DNA from: an uncultured Shimia sp.
Lineage (GTDB): Bacteria > Pseudomonadota > Alphaproteobacteria > Rhodobacterales > Rhodobacteraceae
Direction: 5' to 3'
Length of the DNA stretch: 64,000 nt
NCBI RefSeq assembly: GCF_947493595.1
Contig: NZ_CANLRL010000001.1
Location: forward strand, 248,001 to 312,000
A model generated the notes under the pieces. That model was not told where the DNA came from. It was given only the letters and a program-made list of their open reading frames with translations, and did no database searches. Positions within the stretch are counted from its first letter, which is position 1, and each line of letters starts with the position of its first letter. Of the stretch, positions 26,901 through 36,765 are shown piece by piece. The position numbers were made by a program, and so were the translations under genes.

Positions 26901-27769
26901 AAAATCTCGGACCGATCCTGACCGTTGTCACTGCGATCTTTGTGTTGTGGTATGCAGGGGCCGTCGCGCTCAACGCATCTTGGGCTTATGACAAAGCCAA
27001 ACGCGCCAATGTGGAGATCACCTTCTCTGAGATGGTGGCCGACACGATGCAGCAAAAGAAACCCAAGCTTCCAGCCCCGCATCAGGTGGGCAAGGAAATT
27101 TGGAAAACCACCGGCGAGATGGTTGCCAAAGGGCGCGCTTTTTCCAAACGCAGCCTGATTTATCACAGCTGGATCACGCTCTCTGCGACGCTTCTGGGCT
27201 TTGCCATGGGCACGGCGTTGGGCGTCTCGCTGTCTGTGGGGATTGTCTATAACCGCACCATGGACATGAGCGTCATGCCCTGGGTGATTGCCAGCCAGAC
27301 CATTCCGATTCTGGCGATTGCACCGATGATCATTGTGGTTCTGAACGCCATTGGCATTTCTGGCCTGCTGCCCAAAGCGGTGATTTCCATGTACCTCAGC
27401 TTCTTCCCGGTGGTTGTTGGCATGGTGAAAGGCCTGCGCAGCCCGGATCATATGATGGTCGATCAGATGAAGACCTGGAGCGCCACCAAGGGGCAGGAGT
27501 TCTGGAAGCTGCGCTTGCCAAGCTCAATGCCGTTCCTCTTCCCCTCGCTGAAGGTGGCTATGGCGGCCTCGTTGGTGGGGGCCATTGTGGGTGAATTGCC
27601 GACGGGGGCTGTGGCCGGATTGGGCGCGCGGTTGCTGGCCGGGAGTTACTATGGACAGACGATCCAGATCTGGAGCGCGTTGATCACGGCTGCGGCCCTT
27701 GCGGCAGCACTGGTGGCGATCATTGGTGTGATCCAGAAAGTGGTTCTCAAGCGGATGGGGATGGCGTGA
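26897..27769 (+). CDS. ABC transporter permease (first)
   Basis: NitT/TauT-type inner-membrane permease of about 290 residues. It has an N-terminal helix, a long periplasmic segment (about 30-85), then about five helices. The cytoplasmic EAA-like loop is FWKLRLPSSMPFLFPSLK (about 198-215). The start ATG overlaps the preceding stop (ATGA), and the last base is shared with the next permease start. Confidence 0.9.
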   Translation: MKNLGPILTVVTAIFVLWYAGAVALNASWAYDKAKRANVEITFSEMVADTMQQKKPKLPAPHQVGKEIWKTTGEMVAKGRAFSKRSLIYHSWITLSATLLGFAMGTALGVSLSVGIVYNRTMDMSVMPWVIASQTIPILAIAPMIIVVLNAIGISGLLPKAVISMYLSFFPVVVGMVKGLRSPDHMMVDQMKTWSATKGQEFWKLRLPSSMPFLFPSLKVAMAASLVGAIVGELPTGAVAGLGARLLAGSYYGQTIQIWSALITAAALAAALVAIIGVIQKVVLKRMGMA

Positions 27770-28614
27770 TGGGTTGGATTGTTTTTGGACTTGTTGCGTG
27801 GCTGGTGGGCTGGCGGGTGAACTCTTACCTGTCCCATCGCCCGCGGACGCAGTTTAGCGCGCTGGCGGTGCCGGTGATCTTTGGTTTGACCATTGTGGTG
27901 CTTTGGGAATGTGCGGTGCGCGGGTTTGAGATCAACCCTGTGCTTCTGCCTGCGCCCACAGCAATTGCGCTGAAGTTTGCCACGTCGATCCCGATCTTGT
28001 GGGAAGACTTTGTGCAGACGGTGATCAAAGGCGCGATGTCTGGGTACATTCTGGGCTGCGGGGCGGCTTTCCTGACCGCGCTGGTGATTGACCGCTTCCC
28101 GTTCTTGCAACGGGGCTTGCTGCCGGTTGGCAACTTCGTGGCCGCGCTGCCAATTATCGGCATGGCGCCAATCATGGTGATGTGGTTTGGCTTTGACTGG
28201 CAATCCAAGGCCGCCGTGGTTGTGGTCATGGTGTTCTTCCCGATGTTGGTGAACACGGTGGAAGGGTTGCAGGCCACGGATCACATGCAACGTGATCTGA
28301 TGCGGACCTATGCGTCCAGCTATGGTCAGACGTTGATGAAACTGCGGCTGCCCGCGGCGATGCCGTTTATCTTCAACGGGTTGAAAATCTCCACCACGCT
28401 GGCCTTGATCGGCGCGATCGTTGCTGAATTTTTTGGCAGTCCGATCAAAGGCATGGGCTTCCGGATCTCGACAGAGGTCGGACGGCTTGCGCTCGATATG
28501 GTTTGGGCGGAGATTGTGGTCGCAGCCTTGGCAGGCTCGCTGTTTTACGGCGGTGTGGCCTTGCTTGAGAAGTCTGTGACCTTCTGGCATCCCTCACAGA
28601 GGAAATCGCGATGA
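27769..28614 (+). CDS. ABC transporter permease (second)
   Basis: Second NitT/TauT-type permease, about 281 residues, six predicted helices, EAA-like loop LMKLRLPAAMPFIFNGLK (about 182-199). Its ATG at 27769 begins on the last base of the first permease stop codon. The two permeases probably form a heterodimeric channel served by one ATPase. Confidence 0.9.
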   Translation: MGWIVFGLVAWLVGWRVNSYLSHRPRTQFSALAVPVIFGLTIVVLWECAVRGFEINPVLLPAPTAIALKFATSIPILWEDFVQTVIKGAMSGYILGCGAAFLTALVIDRFPFLQRGLLPVGNFVAALPIIGMAPIMVMWFGFDWQSKAAVVVVMVFFPMLVNTVEGLQATDHMQRDLMRTYASSYGQTLMKLRLPAAMPFIFNGLKISTTLALIGAIVAEFFGSPIKGMGFRISTEVGRLALDMVWAEIVVAALAGSLFYGGVALLEKSVTFWHPSQRKSR

Positions 28615-29132
28615 GCGACACGTCTTTCCACTCTTACGTGCGTGTGTTTGAACACTATCTGGAGCGCATTGCGCACCTGATGGCACAGGCCACGCCGGAG
28701 GAGTTGGAAGGGCGCTTGACGCCGGAGAGTTTCACGGCGCTGGAAAACTTTGCGATTGCGCAGGGCTATGTGTTGCGCAGTCTGTTCCCGCTTTTGGGAC
28801 GGGAGGTGCCGGAGTTGGCAGCGGCCAGTTCGGTGGCCGATGTGGCGGCGCGCGGGACGTTTGTTCGGGCGCAGATTGCGGGGCTGACGCCTTCGGGTTT
28901 TGCGGGGGCGGAGACCCGCGCAGTGACCCATGTGGCTGGCGAGGCCACGCTTACCCAGCCAGCTTGCGACTTCATCACCCTTTACGGGATGCCAAATTTC
29001 TTTTTTCATCTGAATATGGGCTACGCGATCCTGCGGGCGCAGGGCGTGGCCATTGGCAAAGGTGATTTTGACGGATTTCATAGCTACCCCAAGGGGTTCA
29101 GCTTTGTGACAAACGCCGCAGAGACGGTGTGA
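28611..29132 (+). CDS. DUF1993 family protein
   Basis: Protein of 173 residues matching DUF1993, a helical bundle related to the DinB/YfiT metal-binding fold. The C-terminal block LYGMPNFFFHLNMGYAILR (about 126-144) and GVAIGKGDFDG are diagnostic; the conserved His residues may bind metal. Its ATG overlaps the permease stop (ATGA), so it is co-translated with the pyrimidine transporter. The biochemical role is unknown. Confidence 0.85.
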   Translation: MSDTSFHSYVRVFEHYLERIAHLMAQATPEELEGRLTPESFTALENFAIAQGYVLRSLFPLLGREVPELAAASSVADVAARGTFVRAQIAGLTPSGFAGAETRAVTHVAGEATLTQPACDFITLYGMPNFFFHLNMGYAILRAQGVAIGKGDFDGFHSYPKGFSFVTNAAETV

Positions 29133-29173
29133 CAACAATAAAATAGCTAAAACCAACAAGGAGATAAGCCAAA

Positions 29174-30163
29174 ATGAAAACGATGATAAAAGCTCTGACA
29201 GCAGCGGCGCTGGGCGTGGCCGCCAGCGTGGCGCAGGCGGCAGATGATGTAACGTTGCAGCTAAAGTGGGTGACGCAGGCGCAGTTTGCGGGCTACTACG
29301 TGGCGCTGGACAAAGGGTTTTATGACGAAGAGAACCTGAACGTGACCATCAAGCCGGGTGGTCCTGATATTGCCCCGGCGCAGGTGATTGCCGGTGGTGG
29401 TGCGGATGTGGTGCTGGACTGGATGCCCTCCGCGCTGGCGAGTCGTGAAAAGGGCCTCGCGCTGGTGAACATCGCGCAGCCGTTCAAAAGCTCCGGCATG
29501 ATGCTCACCTGCCGTAAGGATGCGGGTGTATCTTCGCCAGAAGACTTCAAAGACAAGACGCTGGGCGTTTGGTTCTTTGGCAACGAGTATCCATTCCTGA
29601 GCTGGATGAGCAAGCTGGGTCTTGCGACAGATGGGTCTGATGGTGGCGTGACCGTGCTGAAGCAGGGCTTCAACGTGGATCCGATCTTGCAGGGGCAGGC
29701 GGCTTGTGTGTCGACCATGACCTACAACGAATACTGGCAGATCATTGATGCGGGCCTGACCGAAGACGATCTGGTGGTGTTCAAGTACGAAGATCAGGGC
29801 GTGGCGACGCTGGAAGATGGCATGTATGTGCTGGAAGACAACCTGAAAGATCCGGCGTTTGAGGACAAAATGGTGCGCTTTGTGCGTGCGTCCATGAAGG
29901 GCTGGAAATACGCCGAAGCCAACCCAACTGACGCGGCGATGATCGTGCTGGACAACGATGCCTCCGGTGCGCAGACCGAAGAGCATCAGACACGCATGAT
30001 GTTTGAAATCGCCAAGCTGACCAAAGGCACCAATGGCGCGCTCGACCCAGCGGACTATGAGCGCACGGTTGAGAGCCTGATGTCTGGTGGGTCTGATCCG
30101 GTGATCACCAAAGCCCCAGAAGGCGCGTGGACACACGCGATTACGGACAAAGCGCTGAACTAA
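29174..30163 (+). CDS. ABC transporter substrate-binding protein (NMT1/THI5-like)
   Basis: Periplasmic binding protein, 329 residues, with a Sec signal peptide (1-22, ending AQAA). The mature protein begins VTLQLKWVTQAQFAGYYVAL, the canonical NMT1/ThiY opening, with further pyrimidine-pocket-like segments. NMT1-like proteins bind thiamine-pyrimidine precursors, riboflavin or related aromatics; with pyrimidine-catabolic genes upstream, a pyrimidine or hydantoin-like ligand is likely. It is last in the operon and has a strong terminator. Confidence 0.92.
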   Translation: MKTMIKALTAAALGVAASVAQAADDVTLQLKWVTQAQFAGYYVALDKGFYDEENLNVTIKPGGPDIAPAQVIAGGGADVVLDWMPSALASREKGLALVNIAQPFKSSGMMLTCRKDAGVSSPEDFKDKTLGVWFFGNEYPFLSWMSKLGLATDGSDGGVTVLKQGFNVDPILQGQAACVSTMTYNEYWQIIDAGLTEDDLVVFKYEDQGVATLEDGMYVLEDNLKDPAFEDKMVRFVRASMKGWKYAEANPTDAAMIVLDNDASGAQTEEHQTRMMFEIAKLTKGTNGALDPADYERTVESLMSGGSDPVITKAPEGAWTHAITDKALN

Positions 30164-30183
30164 GGTTCGGGTTACGTACTAGC

Positions 30184-30210
30184 AAAGGCCGGGTTTTGCC
30201 CGGCCTTTTT
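30184..30210 (+). terminator. Terminator of pyrimidine transporter operon
   Basis: AAAGGCCGGG, loop TTTTG, CCCGGCCTTT and a T run. Confidence 0.9.
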
Positions 30211-30282
30211 CTTTGGTGCAGGGTTTCAATTCTGGTATGTGCCACATATGTGGATTGCGGAATGTGATGGCGGAGATTTCCC

Positions 30283-30714
30283 ATGAGCGGCAAGAAGCTG
30301 ACCTGTTTTGACTGTGGCCAGGTGAACCGGGTGCCTTTTGACAAGCTGGGCGCTGGGCCGAAGTGTGGCACCTGCGGCAAGGGCTTGATGAGCGGCAAGG
30401 TGGCGGAGGTTGATCTCGCGACTTTTGAGAAGGCCGTGCGCACGGATGATGTGCCGCTGGTGGTGGATTTCTGGGCGCCGTGGTGCGGGCCGTGTCGGCA
30501 GATGGCGCCGCAGTATCAAGCGGCAGCACAGGAGGTCAAAGGTGCGGTGCGTTTGGTGAAGCTCAACACTGAGGCGCATAAAAACGCGGGGGCCAAGTAT
30601 CGTATTCGTGGTATTCCTACGATGGCGGCTTTCACCAACGGCAAAGAGCGCGCGCGGCAGTCCGGTGCGATGTTCAAAGCGGCGATTGTGAAGTGGGTTA
30701 AGGCGTCCGTCTGA
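30283..30714 (+). CDS. trxC: Thioredoxin 2
   Basis: Cytosolic disulfide reductase, 143 residues. An N-terminal zinc finger (CFDC about 8-11, CGTC about 28-31) precedes a thioredoxin domain with active site WCGPC (about 66-70) and cis-Pro loop RGIPTMAAF. This is the TrxC layout, typically oxidative-stress induced. Its 3' end overlaps the convergent flavoprotein gene by 17 bp. Confidence 0.95.
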   Translation: MSGKKLTCFDCGQVNRVPFDKLGAGPKCGTCGKGLMSGKVAEVDLATFEKAVRTDDVPLVVDFWAPWCGPCRQMAPQYQAAAQEVKGAVRLVKLNTEAHKNAGAKYRIRGIPTMAAFTNGKERARQSGAMFKAAIVKWVKASV

Positions 30715-31855
30715 ATGCGTTGAGCAAGTAGCGCGGCAGGCGGGCCAGCACACGGCGGGCCAGCTCCGGATATTCCACTTCGCCTGCCAGAAGCCGCATG
30801 TACATCATGCGCACGGTGCCGGAGCGGCGAAAAGTGGCGATGAAGGCTTTCTGCCAGCGTGGCGCAAAGATGATGCGGCGCAGATTGCGGGCGATACGCA
30901 AGTTGCGGTGCATGTCTTTGAGACTGGTTTTATAGAGAACAATGGCGGTGTGGGGCGCATTGGCTTTGAGCGCGTCACTGGCGGCCTGGGCAGCGAGCTG
31001 GCCACTTTTCATCGCAAAAGCAATGCCCTCGCCGGTGATCGGGTCCACCAGCCCAGCAGCATCGCCTGCAAGCAGGATATGGGCGCGTCCCGGAGTGGGG
31101 CGGAAGTCGCCAAACGGCAGGTGGTGGCCTTTGATTTTCACTGCTTCCGACGGCAGACCCAACGTGCGCATATAGCACTGCATGTGGTCTTTCATATCCG
31201 GGTTTGGTGCCCGCAGACCGCCTACGCCCACTGTGGTGGAGCCTTGTTTTGGGAAGGACCAGCCATATCCCCAGGTGGCGGCGGCAAAATCGATGCGTAG
31301 GGGCTGTTCGGCCGGATCCTGGGCCGACAAAGGCGCCTCGATTTCCAGGCCAAAGCCGATGGTTTTGGTGTCAAAGGATTTGCCAAACAACCGCTTAGCA
31401 ACAATCGAGTTCACGCCGTCGGCGCCGATGATCACGGCGGCGGTCAGGGTCGTCCCGTCACGCAATTTCAACGCGGTTTCAGTGAGTTCTGCGATGGCCT
31501 GTCCGGTGAAGTCTTCCACACCGGCATCCAGCGCATGGGCAAACATCGCTGCATCCAGATCCAGCCGCATGGTCAGATGCAGGGGCGGGATGTCAGTGAG
31601 CACGGCCAGCTCGCGGCCTTCATGCCAGAAGGCAATTTCGTCACGCGTGACGGCATGGGCGAGGTCGACGTCCTGGCCAAAAATCTCATGGTAATAGGTC
31701 CGGCTGCGCTCTGTGAACAGCCCGCCGCAGAGCTTGTTGCGGGGGAAGGATGCCTTGTCGATCAGCGCCACGGAGCGGCCCTGTTTGGCAGCCCAGGTGG
31801 CCGCAGAGCTGCCTGCGGGGCCTGCGCCAATTACAATGATGTCAAACTGGGTCAT
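30698..31855 (-). CDS. Geranylgeranyl-reductase-family FAD-dependent oxidoreductase
   Basis: Flavoprotein of about 385 residues. The FAD Rossmann motif FDIIVIGAGPAGSSAA (about 4-19), the family's PRNKLCGGLF (about 38-47) and the second FAD motif ILLAGDAAGLVDPITGEG (about 262-279) are present. Members reduce isoprenoid double bonds (ChlP-like) or modify lipids. No photosynthesis genes are adjacent, so a role in quinone or membrane isoprenoid metabolism is possible. The ATG at 31855 is the natural start. Confidence 0.88.
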   Translation of the reverse strand: MTQFDIIVIGAGPAGSSAATWAAKQGRSVALIDKASFPRNKLCGGLFTERSRTYYHEIFGQDVDLAHAVTRDEIAFWHEGRELAVLTDIPPLHLTMRLDLDAAMFAHALDAGVEDFTGQAIAELTETALKLRDGTTLTAAVIIGADGVNSIVAKRLFGKSFDTKTIGFGLEIEAPLSAQDPAEQPLRIDFAAATWGYGWSFPKQGSTTVGVGGLRAPNPDMKDHMQCYMRTLGLPSEAVKIKGHHLPFGDFRPTPGRAHILLAGDAAGLVDPITGEGIAFAMKSGQLAAQAASDALKANAPHTAIVLYKTSLKDMHRNLRIARNLRRIIFAPRWQKAFIATFRRSGTVRMMYMRLLAGEVEYPELARRVLARLPRYLLNAFRRTP

Positions 31856-31942
31856 GCGCGCGTCCTTCTGGGGCGGGTTTCTACCAGCTTTTCGCGGCGG
31901 CGCCAGAGGGTTAGGGTGGGGAAAGCCAAGAAAGGAAGCGCC

Positions 31943-32350
31943 ATGAGTGACGAGACACAACCAAACGGAGAGGCAACCCTGCGGGTGCTGGCGATGCCGT
32001 CAGATGTGAACATCAATGGCGACATCTTTGGCGGTTGGGTGTTGAGCCAGATGGACATTGCCAGCGGGATCATCGCCGCCCAGCGCGCCAAGGGGCGGGT
32101 GACCACGGTTGCGGTGGACGCGATGCAGTTCATCAGACCGGTGCAAGTGGGTGATATCCTTTGTGTTTGGGCCTGGGTGGAACGGGTGGGGCGCAGCTCT
32201 ATGGGCATCAAAATTGAGGCCTGGGCGGTGCGGCACCGGCGCGGTGTGTCGGAGAAAGTGACCGAGGCGGTGTTCACCTATGTGGCGATTGATGAGGACG
32301 GAAAACCGCGGGCTGTGCCGGAGGAAGATGCGGCCTGGCCGCCGCGCTAA
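31943..32350 (+). CDS. Acyl-CoA thioesterase (YciA-like hotdog fold)
   Basis: About 135 residues. The hotdog domain opens LRVLAMPSDVNINGDIFGGW (about 11-30), containing the catalytic N-x-x-G-D-I-F-G-G-W block of YciA/BACH thioesterases, with AVDAMQFIRPVQVGD following. It hydrolyses acyl-CoA. The ATG at 31943 follows GGAAG. Divergent from the flavoprotein gene. Confidence 0.92.
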   Translation: MSDETQPNGEATLRVLAMPSDVNINGDIFGGWVLSQMDIASGIIAAQRAKGRVTTVAVDAMQFIRPVQVGDILCVWAWVERVGRSSMGIKIEAWAVRHRRGVSEKVTEAVFTYVAIDEDGKPRAVPEEDAAWPPR

Positions 32351-32367
32351 AACGGGCCGATTGGCAT

Positions 32368-32407
32368 GTCGGTATTGCGTCTGTATCGCGGCTGTTTTGC
32401 GGAGGTG
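32368..32407. repeat. Triple 11-mer repeat (copy A)
   Basis: Three consecutive 11-bp units GTCGGTATTGC, GTCTGTATCGC, GGCTGTTTTGC followed by GGAGGTG. The same structure occurs at 59647-59686 (copy B). It starts 18 bp after the thioesterase stop, upstream of the DUF4415 gene. Confidence 0.7.
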
Positions 32408-32496
32408 CATATTTTTGCACTGCGCAACGGCGGCGGGCGGTGGGGTTTGGCGGCTTTAACGCTTGATGGGCAGGGTGTCTTTCAAGGAGGCGCAGG

Positions 32497-32862
32497 ATGT
32501 CTGAGGATCAGAGCGAAGATTGGCCACCGTTTCAGCGGGCCAGCAAGGGCACCAAGACGCAGCGCATGGCGCGGGAGGCGTTGGGGCGCAACCTGCTGGC
32601 GTTGACCGCAGAGACCTGGATCACCGAAGCGCTGCGGGAAACCGTTCCGGAGGCATGGCATACGCTGGAGCAGGATCTGGATGTGGCGGAGCCGAAAGAG
32701 AAGGTGACGCTGTATCTGGATCGCTCGGTGGCGAAGTTTTACCGCGCCATGGGGCAGGGCTATCAGGCGCGCATCAATCGATTGTTGGCGACCTGGGCGC
32801 AAATGAAGATTGCGGAAGAGGTGCAACTGGACGCGCATTTGGCGGCGCGGTTGCGTGATTAG
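32497..32862 (+). CDS. DUF4415/BrnA-antitoxin-like protein
   Basis: Protein of 121 residues. The C-terminal part KEKVTLYLDRSVAKFYRAMG followed by YQARINRLLATW (about 67-100) matches the DUF4415 (BrnA antitoxin) ribbon-helix-helix-like domain. No BrnT toxin gene is adjacent on either side, so this is an orphan, possibly a stand-alone DNA-binding regulator. The start has an AAGGAGG ribosome-binding site. Confidence 0.82.
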   Translation: MSEDQSEDWPPFQRASKGTKTQRMAREALGRNLLALTAETWITEALRETVPEAWHTLEQDLDVAEPKEKVTLYLDRSVAKFYRAMGQGYQARINRLLATWAQMKIAEEVQLDAHLAARLRD

Positions 32863-32914
32863 GGGGCGTTGCCCCCGTCCCTGCGGGGCAGGGACTCCCC
32901 CAGGATATTTTCAG
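32863..32914. repeat. GC hairpin repeat with GATATTTT tail (copy 2)
   Basis: GGGGCGTTGCCCC hairpin, then GTCCCTGC-GGG-GCAGGGAC hairpin, then TCCCCCAGGATATTTTC. Same order and tail as the element at 24026-24104, although the hairpin sequences differ. It begins at the DUF4415 stop codon and may act as a terminator for it and for the convergent small membrane protein. Confidence 0.6.
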
Positions 32915-32926
32915 ACTGTGAAAGGC

Positions 32927-33142
32927 TTAGGCTTTGTAGAGGCCAAACTCGTCTTGTTCCGCAAAGCGGCCGCGTAGGGCGGTGAGCGTCAGGGCAATGA
33001 GGCCGGCGCTGAGCGGGAAGCCGAGGGAGAAGCTCAGATAAGTGGTGAGGGCGGTCCAGACGGAGGCACCTTGGAGCATCATCTGAACGCCACCAAGCAG
33101 GATGCCTGCGATGCTGCCAGCAAAGATGAGGATAAGGGCCAT
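32927..33142 (-). CDS. Small two-helix membrane protein
   Basis: A 71-residue protein with two hydrophobic helices (about 2-22 and 32-55) and a charged C-terminus (GRFAEQDEFGLYKA). It is bounded by a repeat element downstream. No family is recognised, but composition and codon use look like neighbouring real genes. Confidence 0.6.
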   Translation of the reverse strand: MALILIFAGSIAGILLGGVQMMLQGASVWTALTTYLSFSLGFPLSAGLIALTLTALRGRFAEQDEFGLYKA

Positions 33143-33238
33143 GTCTGCGTCTCCGATTAGTGTCGTTAACCATTACTAGGGTGAATTGGGGCGCAAATGT
33201 GGCACGTGTGGGGCTTTGCTGTGGGTGGTGGCTAAAAC

Positions 33239-33625
33239 TTATCTGGATTTGTTGGGGCACAGGGTTTGGATGAGGGCTGTGAGCGTGGCCGTGAGGGTTG
33301 CGGCGAGGGTGGCACCGGTTGCGATCCAGCCGAAGTACCAGAGCTTTCCGGCCAGTTGATCCTCGGCATATGAGGCGGCGAATTGGGTTTGGCCGTATTT
33401 GGCGCAGGCTATGGCCAGTGCGGTGGTGATGACGAAAGTGATTGTGAGCGGGAGCGGGCGCAGTTTGAGGCTTGTGAGGGTGGCGAGGATCAGGCCGATT
33501 GGCGCGCCGATGAGGAGGGTCTTTTGGCTCCACCATGGGTGCGCGCCGAGGGGGCGGGCGATGTCGAGCGCAATGAGTTCACCCATGACGAGCGCGGCGA
33601 TGAGGGTAGGGAGTATGTGGCGCAT
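33239..33625 (-). CDS. Four-helix membrane protein
   Basis: A 128-residue protein with an N-terminal helix or signal (about 4-22) and three further helices (about 36-53, 57-75, 97-120). It ends LCPNKSR. Unknown function; probably its own transcription unit, 96 bp upstream of the smaller membrane protein on the same strand. Confidence 0.6.
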   Translation of the reverse strand: MRHILPTLIAALVMGELIALDIARPLGAHPWWSQKTLLIGAPIGLILATLTSLKLRPLPLTITFVITTALAIACAKYGQTQFAASYAEDQLAGKLWYFGWIATGATLAATLTATLTALIQTLCPNKSR

Positions 33626-33969
33626 GGGGCGGTTCCTCGTGAGTGGTGGTTCACTGAGGGTGGGGGCGCGAGGAGGTGGTTTTAAGAGGTGTTACAGCGG
33701 GATGGCGGGGGTGTGATGTTTGTTGCTGGTGGGCCGGGCATCGGCCGACCTCGGGTGGGCGAGGGTTGGTGAGTGTCTTGGGGCGCTGTGTGACAAGACT
33801 ATTGGCGGTGGTTTGAGGTGCTGCGGGTGCATGATCGCCCTCCCGTGGGGAGGTCGGGCGATGCCCAGCGGCTCGCGCAGCGAGCCTATTTTCTTTTAGT
33901 GTTGAGAATTTTTTAAGTTTAAGTGTAGAACATATAGTGAACAAAAGCGTCATTTGGAAAAGAGTTGAA
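33626..33969. other. Structured intergenic region with inverted repeats
   Basis: A 344-bp stretch without a credible gene. It contains a separated inverted repeat, GGGCATCGGCCGACCTC (33736-33752) and GAGGTCGGGCGATGCCC (33850-33866), 16 of 17 positions complementary. A local hairpin (CGCCCTCCC with GGGAGGTCGGGCG, about 33837-33860) and a terminator-like hairpin at 33870-33898 overlap it. After 33890 the sequence turns sharply AT-rich, marking the edge of the following orphan gene. Confidence 0.6.
33870..33898 (+). terminator. Terminator-like hairpin
   Basis: GGCTCGC, loop GCA, GCGAGCC, then TATTTTCTTTT. No obvious plus-strand gene is upstream, so it may be part of the repeat element rather than a gene terminator. 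Confidence 0.5.
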
Positions 33970-34839
33970 ATGGAGAGGGGTAATGCAACATATAGTAGTC
34001 TCATGGAACATTCAAAACATGTACTTACTTTAACTATCGATACAGAAGATCCGATAGAATTAGCGCATTTCGTAGGTTCGCTCACCTCTTTAGCGGACGA
34101 GTATAAGCAATTTGCCCGTAATCATGCGGACTTGGTAGCTGACGAAGCAAAGGTTTTTGTTTCTGAGGTACGAAAGGGATCTTACGTCGCGGACTTAATT
34201 CCCGTGGCCGCTTCCACGATACCGCTCCTTGCAAGTTACGCCTCTGATCTCAAGACCATCGAAGAATTTGTGAAACTTTGGGCGCATCGCGCCAGTGGTG
34301 TAATCAACGGCGTTTTTCCAGACAAAGAAACAAAGTCAAATGCCAAGCATTGGTTGGATACTTTTGCTGCAGTAGCGAATTCGAACGACGGTAAAGGAAG
34401 ATTGGCCGTTGCAACCTACGAAAACGGGAAAACACAGGAACGTTATTCTTTCTCGTTTGATGCCGAGGAAGCGAAAGATGCCATGAAGACTATTGATGGC
34501 GTTTACGAAAGGTTGGAGGCTGAGGAACACCTCGATCACGAGAGAGTTTTGTTAACTTTCACCCGTACCGATGTGGGCGATGCGAAAGTCGGCAAACCAT
34601 CTGGCGAGCGCGTGAAAATTGAGGAAATCTCCGAGAGACCGTTGGCATTGACCTATGCCTCTGAGTTGGCCGAAGAAAAAATTAAACATGAGATCAGGGA
34701 TGTGCCTGAGAACATTTACCAAAAGGGGTTTGTTGTTGATGTAAATGTTCAGACTAGAAATACGAAGCCTGTGGCATATTCAGTAGTCAATGTTCATGAA
34801 ATTGTGCTTTTGCCAGAGGACGGCAACACCGAAGATTAA
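33970..34839 (+). CDS. AT-rich orphan protein
   Basis: Protein of about 289 residues, acidic and soluble, no signal peptide. Residues about 35-110 are helical with the segment EVRKGSYVADLIPVAASTI, which looks like a short amphipathic or membrane-touching hairpin; the rest is charged and beta/alpha mixed. Base composition is clearly lower in GC than all neighbours and codon choice differs (AAA, TTA, AGA), pointing to recent transfer. The start could be GTG 33937, but ATG 33970 seems better. It carries its own terminator. Function not recognised; a defence or phage-derived role is possible but unsupported. Confidence 0.7.
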   Translation: MERGNATYSSLMEHSKHVLTLTIDTEDPIELAHFVGSLTSLADEYKQFARNHADLVADEAKVFVSEVRKGSYVADLIPVAASTIPLLASYASDLKTIEEFVKLWAHRASGVINGVFPDKETKSNAKHWLDTFAAVANSNDGKGRLAVATYENGKTQERYSFSFDAEEAKDAMKTIDGVYERLEAEEHLDHERVLLTFTRTDVGDAKVGKPSGERVKIEEISERPLALTYASELAEEKIKHEIRDVPENIYQKGFVVDVNVQTRNTKPVAYSVVNVHEIVLLPEDGNTED

Positions 34840-34842
34840 AAG

Positions 34843-34872
34843 ACACACGCGCCGGGGCGCGGGTGTTTTTTG
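34843..34872 (+). terminator. Terminator of the AT-rich orphan gene
   Basis: CACGCGCC-GG-GGCGCG hairpin extended by ACA/TGT with one mismatch, followed by TTTTTTGTTTT. Confidence 0.8.
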
Positions 34873-34952
34873 TTTTGGTCACTCAGCGTTTGCTTGCCGT
34901 CTCACCGGGGCGCGTACGGGTTATTGGCTGCGCCAAAACCCTGCCACGCGCT

Positions 34953-34977
34953 GTAAGTGTTTGACGGGGTCAAACAC

Positions 34978-34981
<4 letters not shown>
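34953..34981. repeat. Perfect inverted repeat overlapping the ettA stop
   Basis: GTAAGTGTTTGAC, loop GGG, GTCAAACACTTAC: a perfect 13-bp inverted repeat whose right arm contains the ettA stop codon. No T tract follows on the minus strand, so it is not a typical terminator. Confidence 0.75.
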
Positions 34982-36633
<1,652 letters not shown>

Positions 36634-36765
36634 GAGAGAGACTCCGTTTGGCTGAATTCGTGGTTGGCGGATGTGATAGCGGAGGGCGGGGGCAGGGGCA
36701 ATGGAGGTTGGTGTTTCGGATGTCAGCTTGCTTCAAAGCACTCACATACTTTGAAGGCGTGTGTT

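Noticed and set aside
32368-32407. Repeat considered as a CRISPR fragment
   Set aside because: Units are 11 bp and directly adjacent without spacers; no cas genes nearby.
32497-32862. Complete BrnT/BrnA toxin-antitoxin system
   Set aside because: No toxin-like gene precedes or follows the DUF4415 gene.
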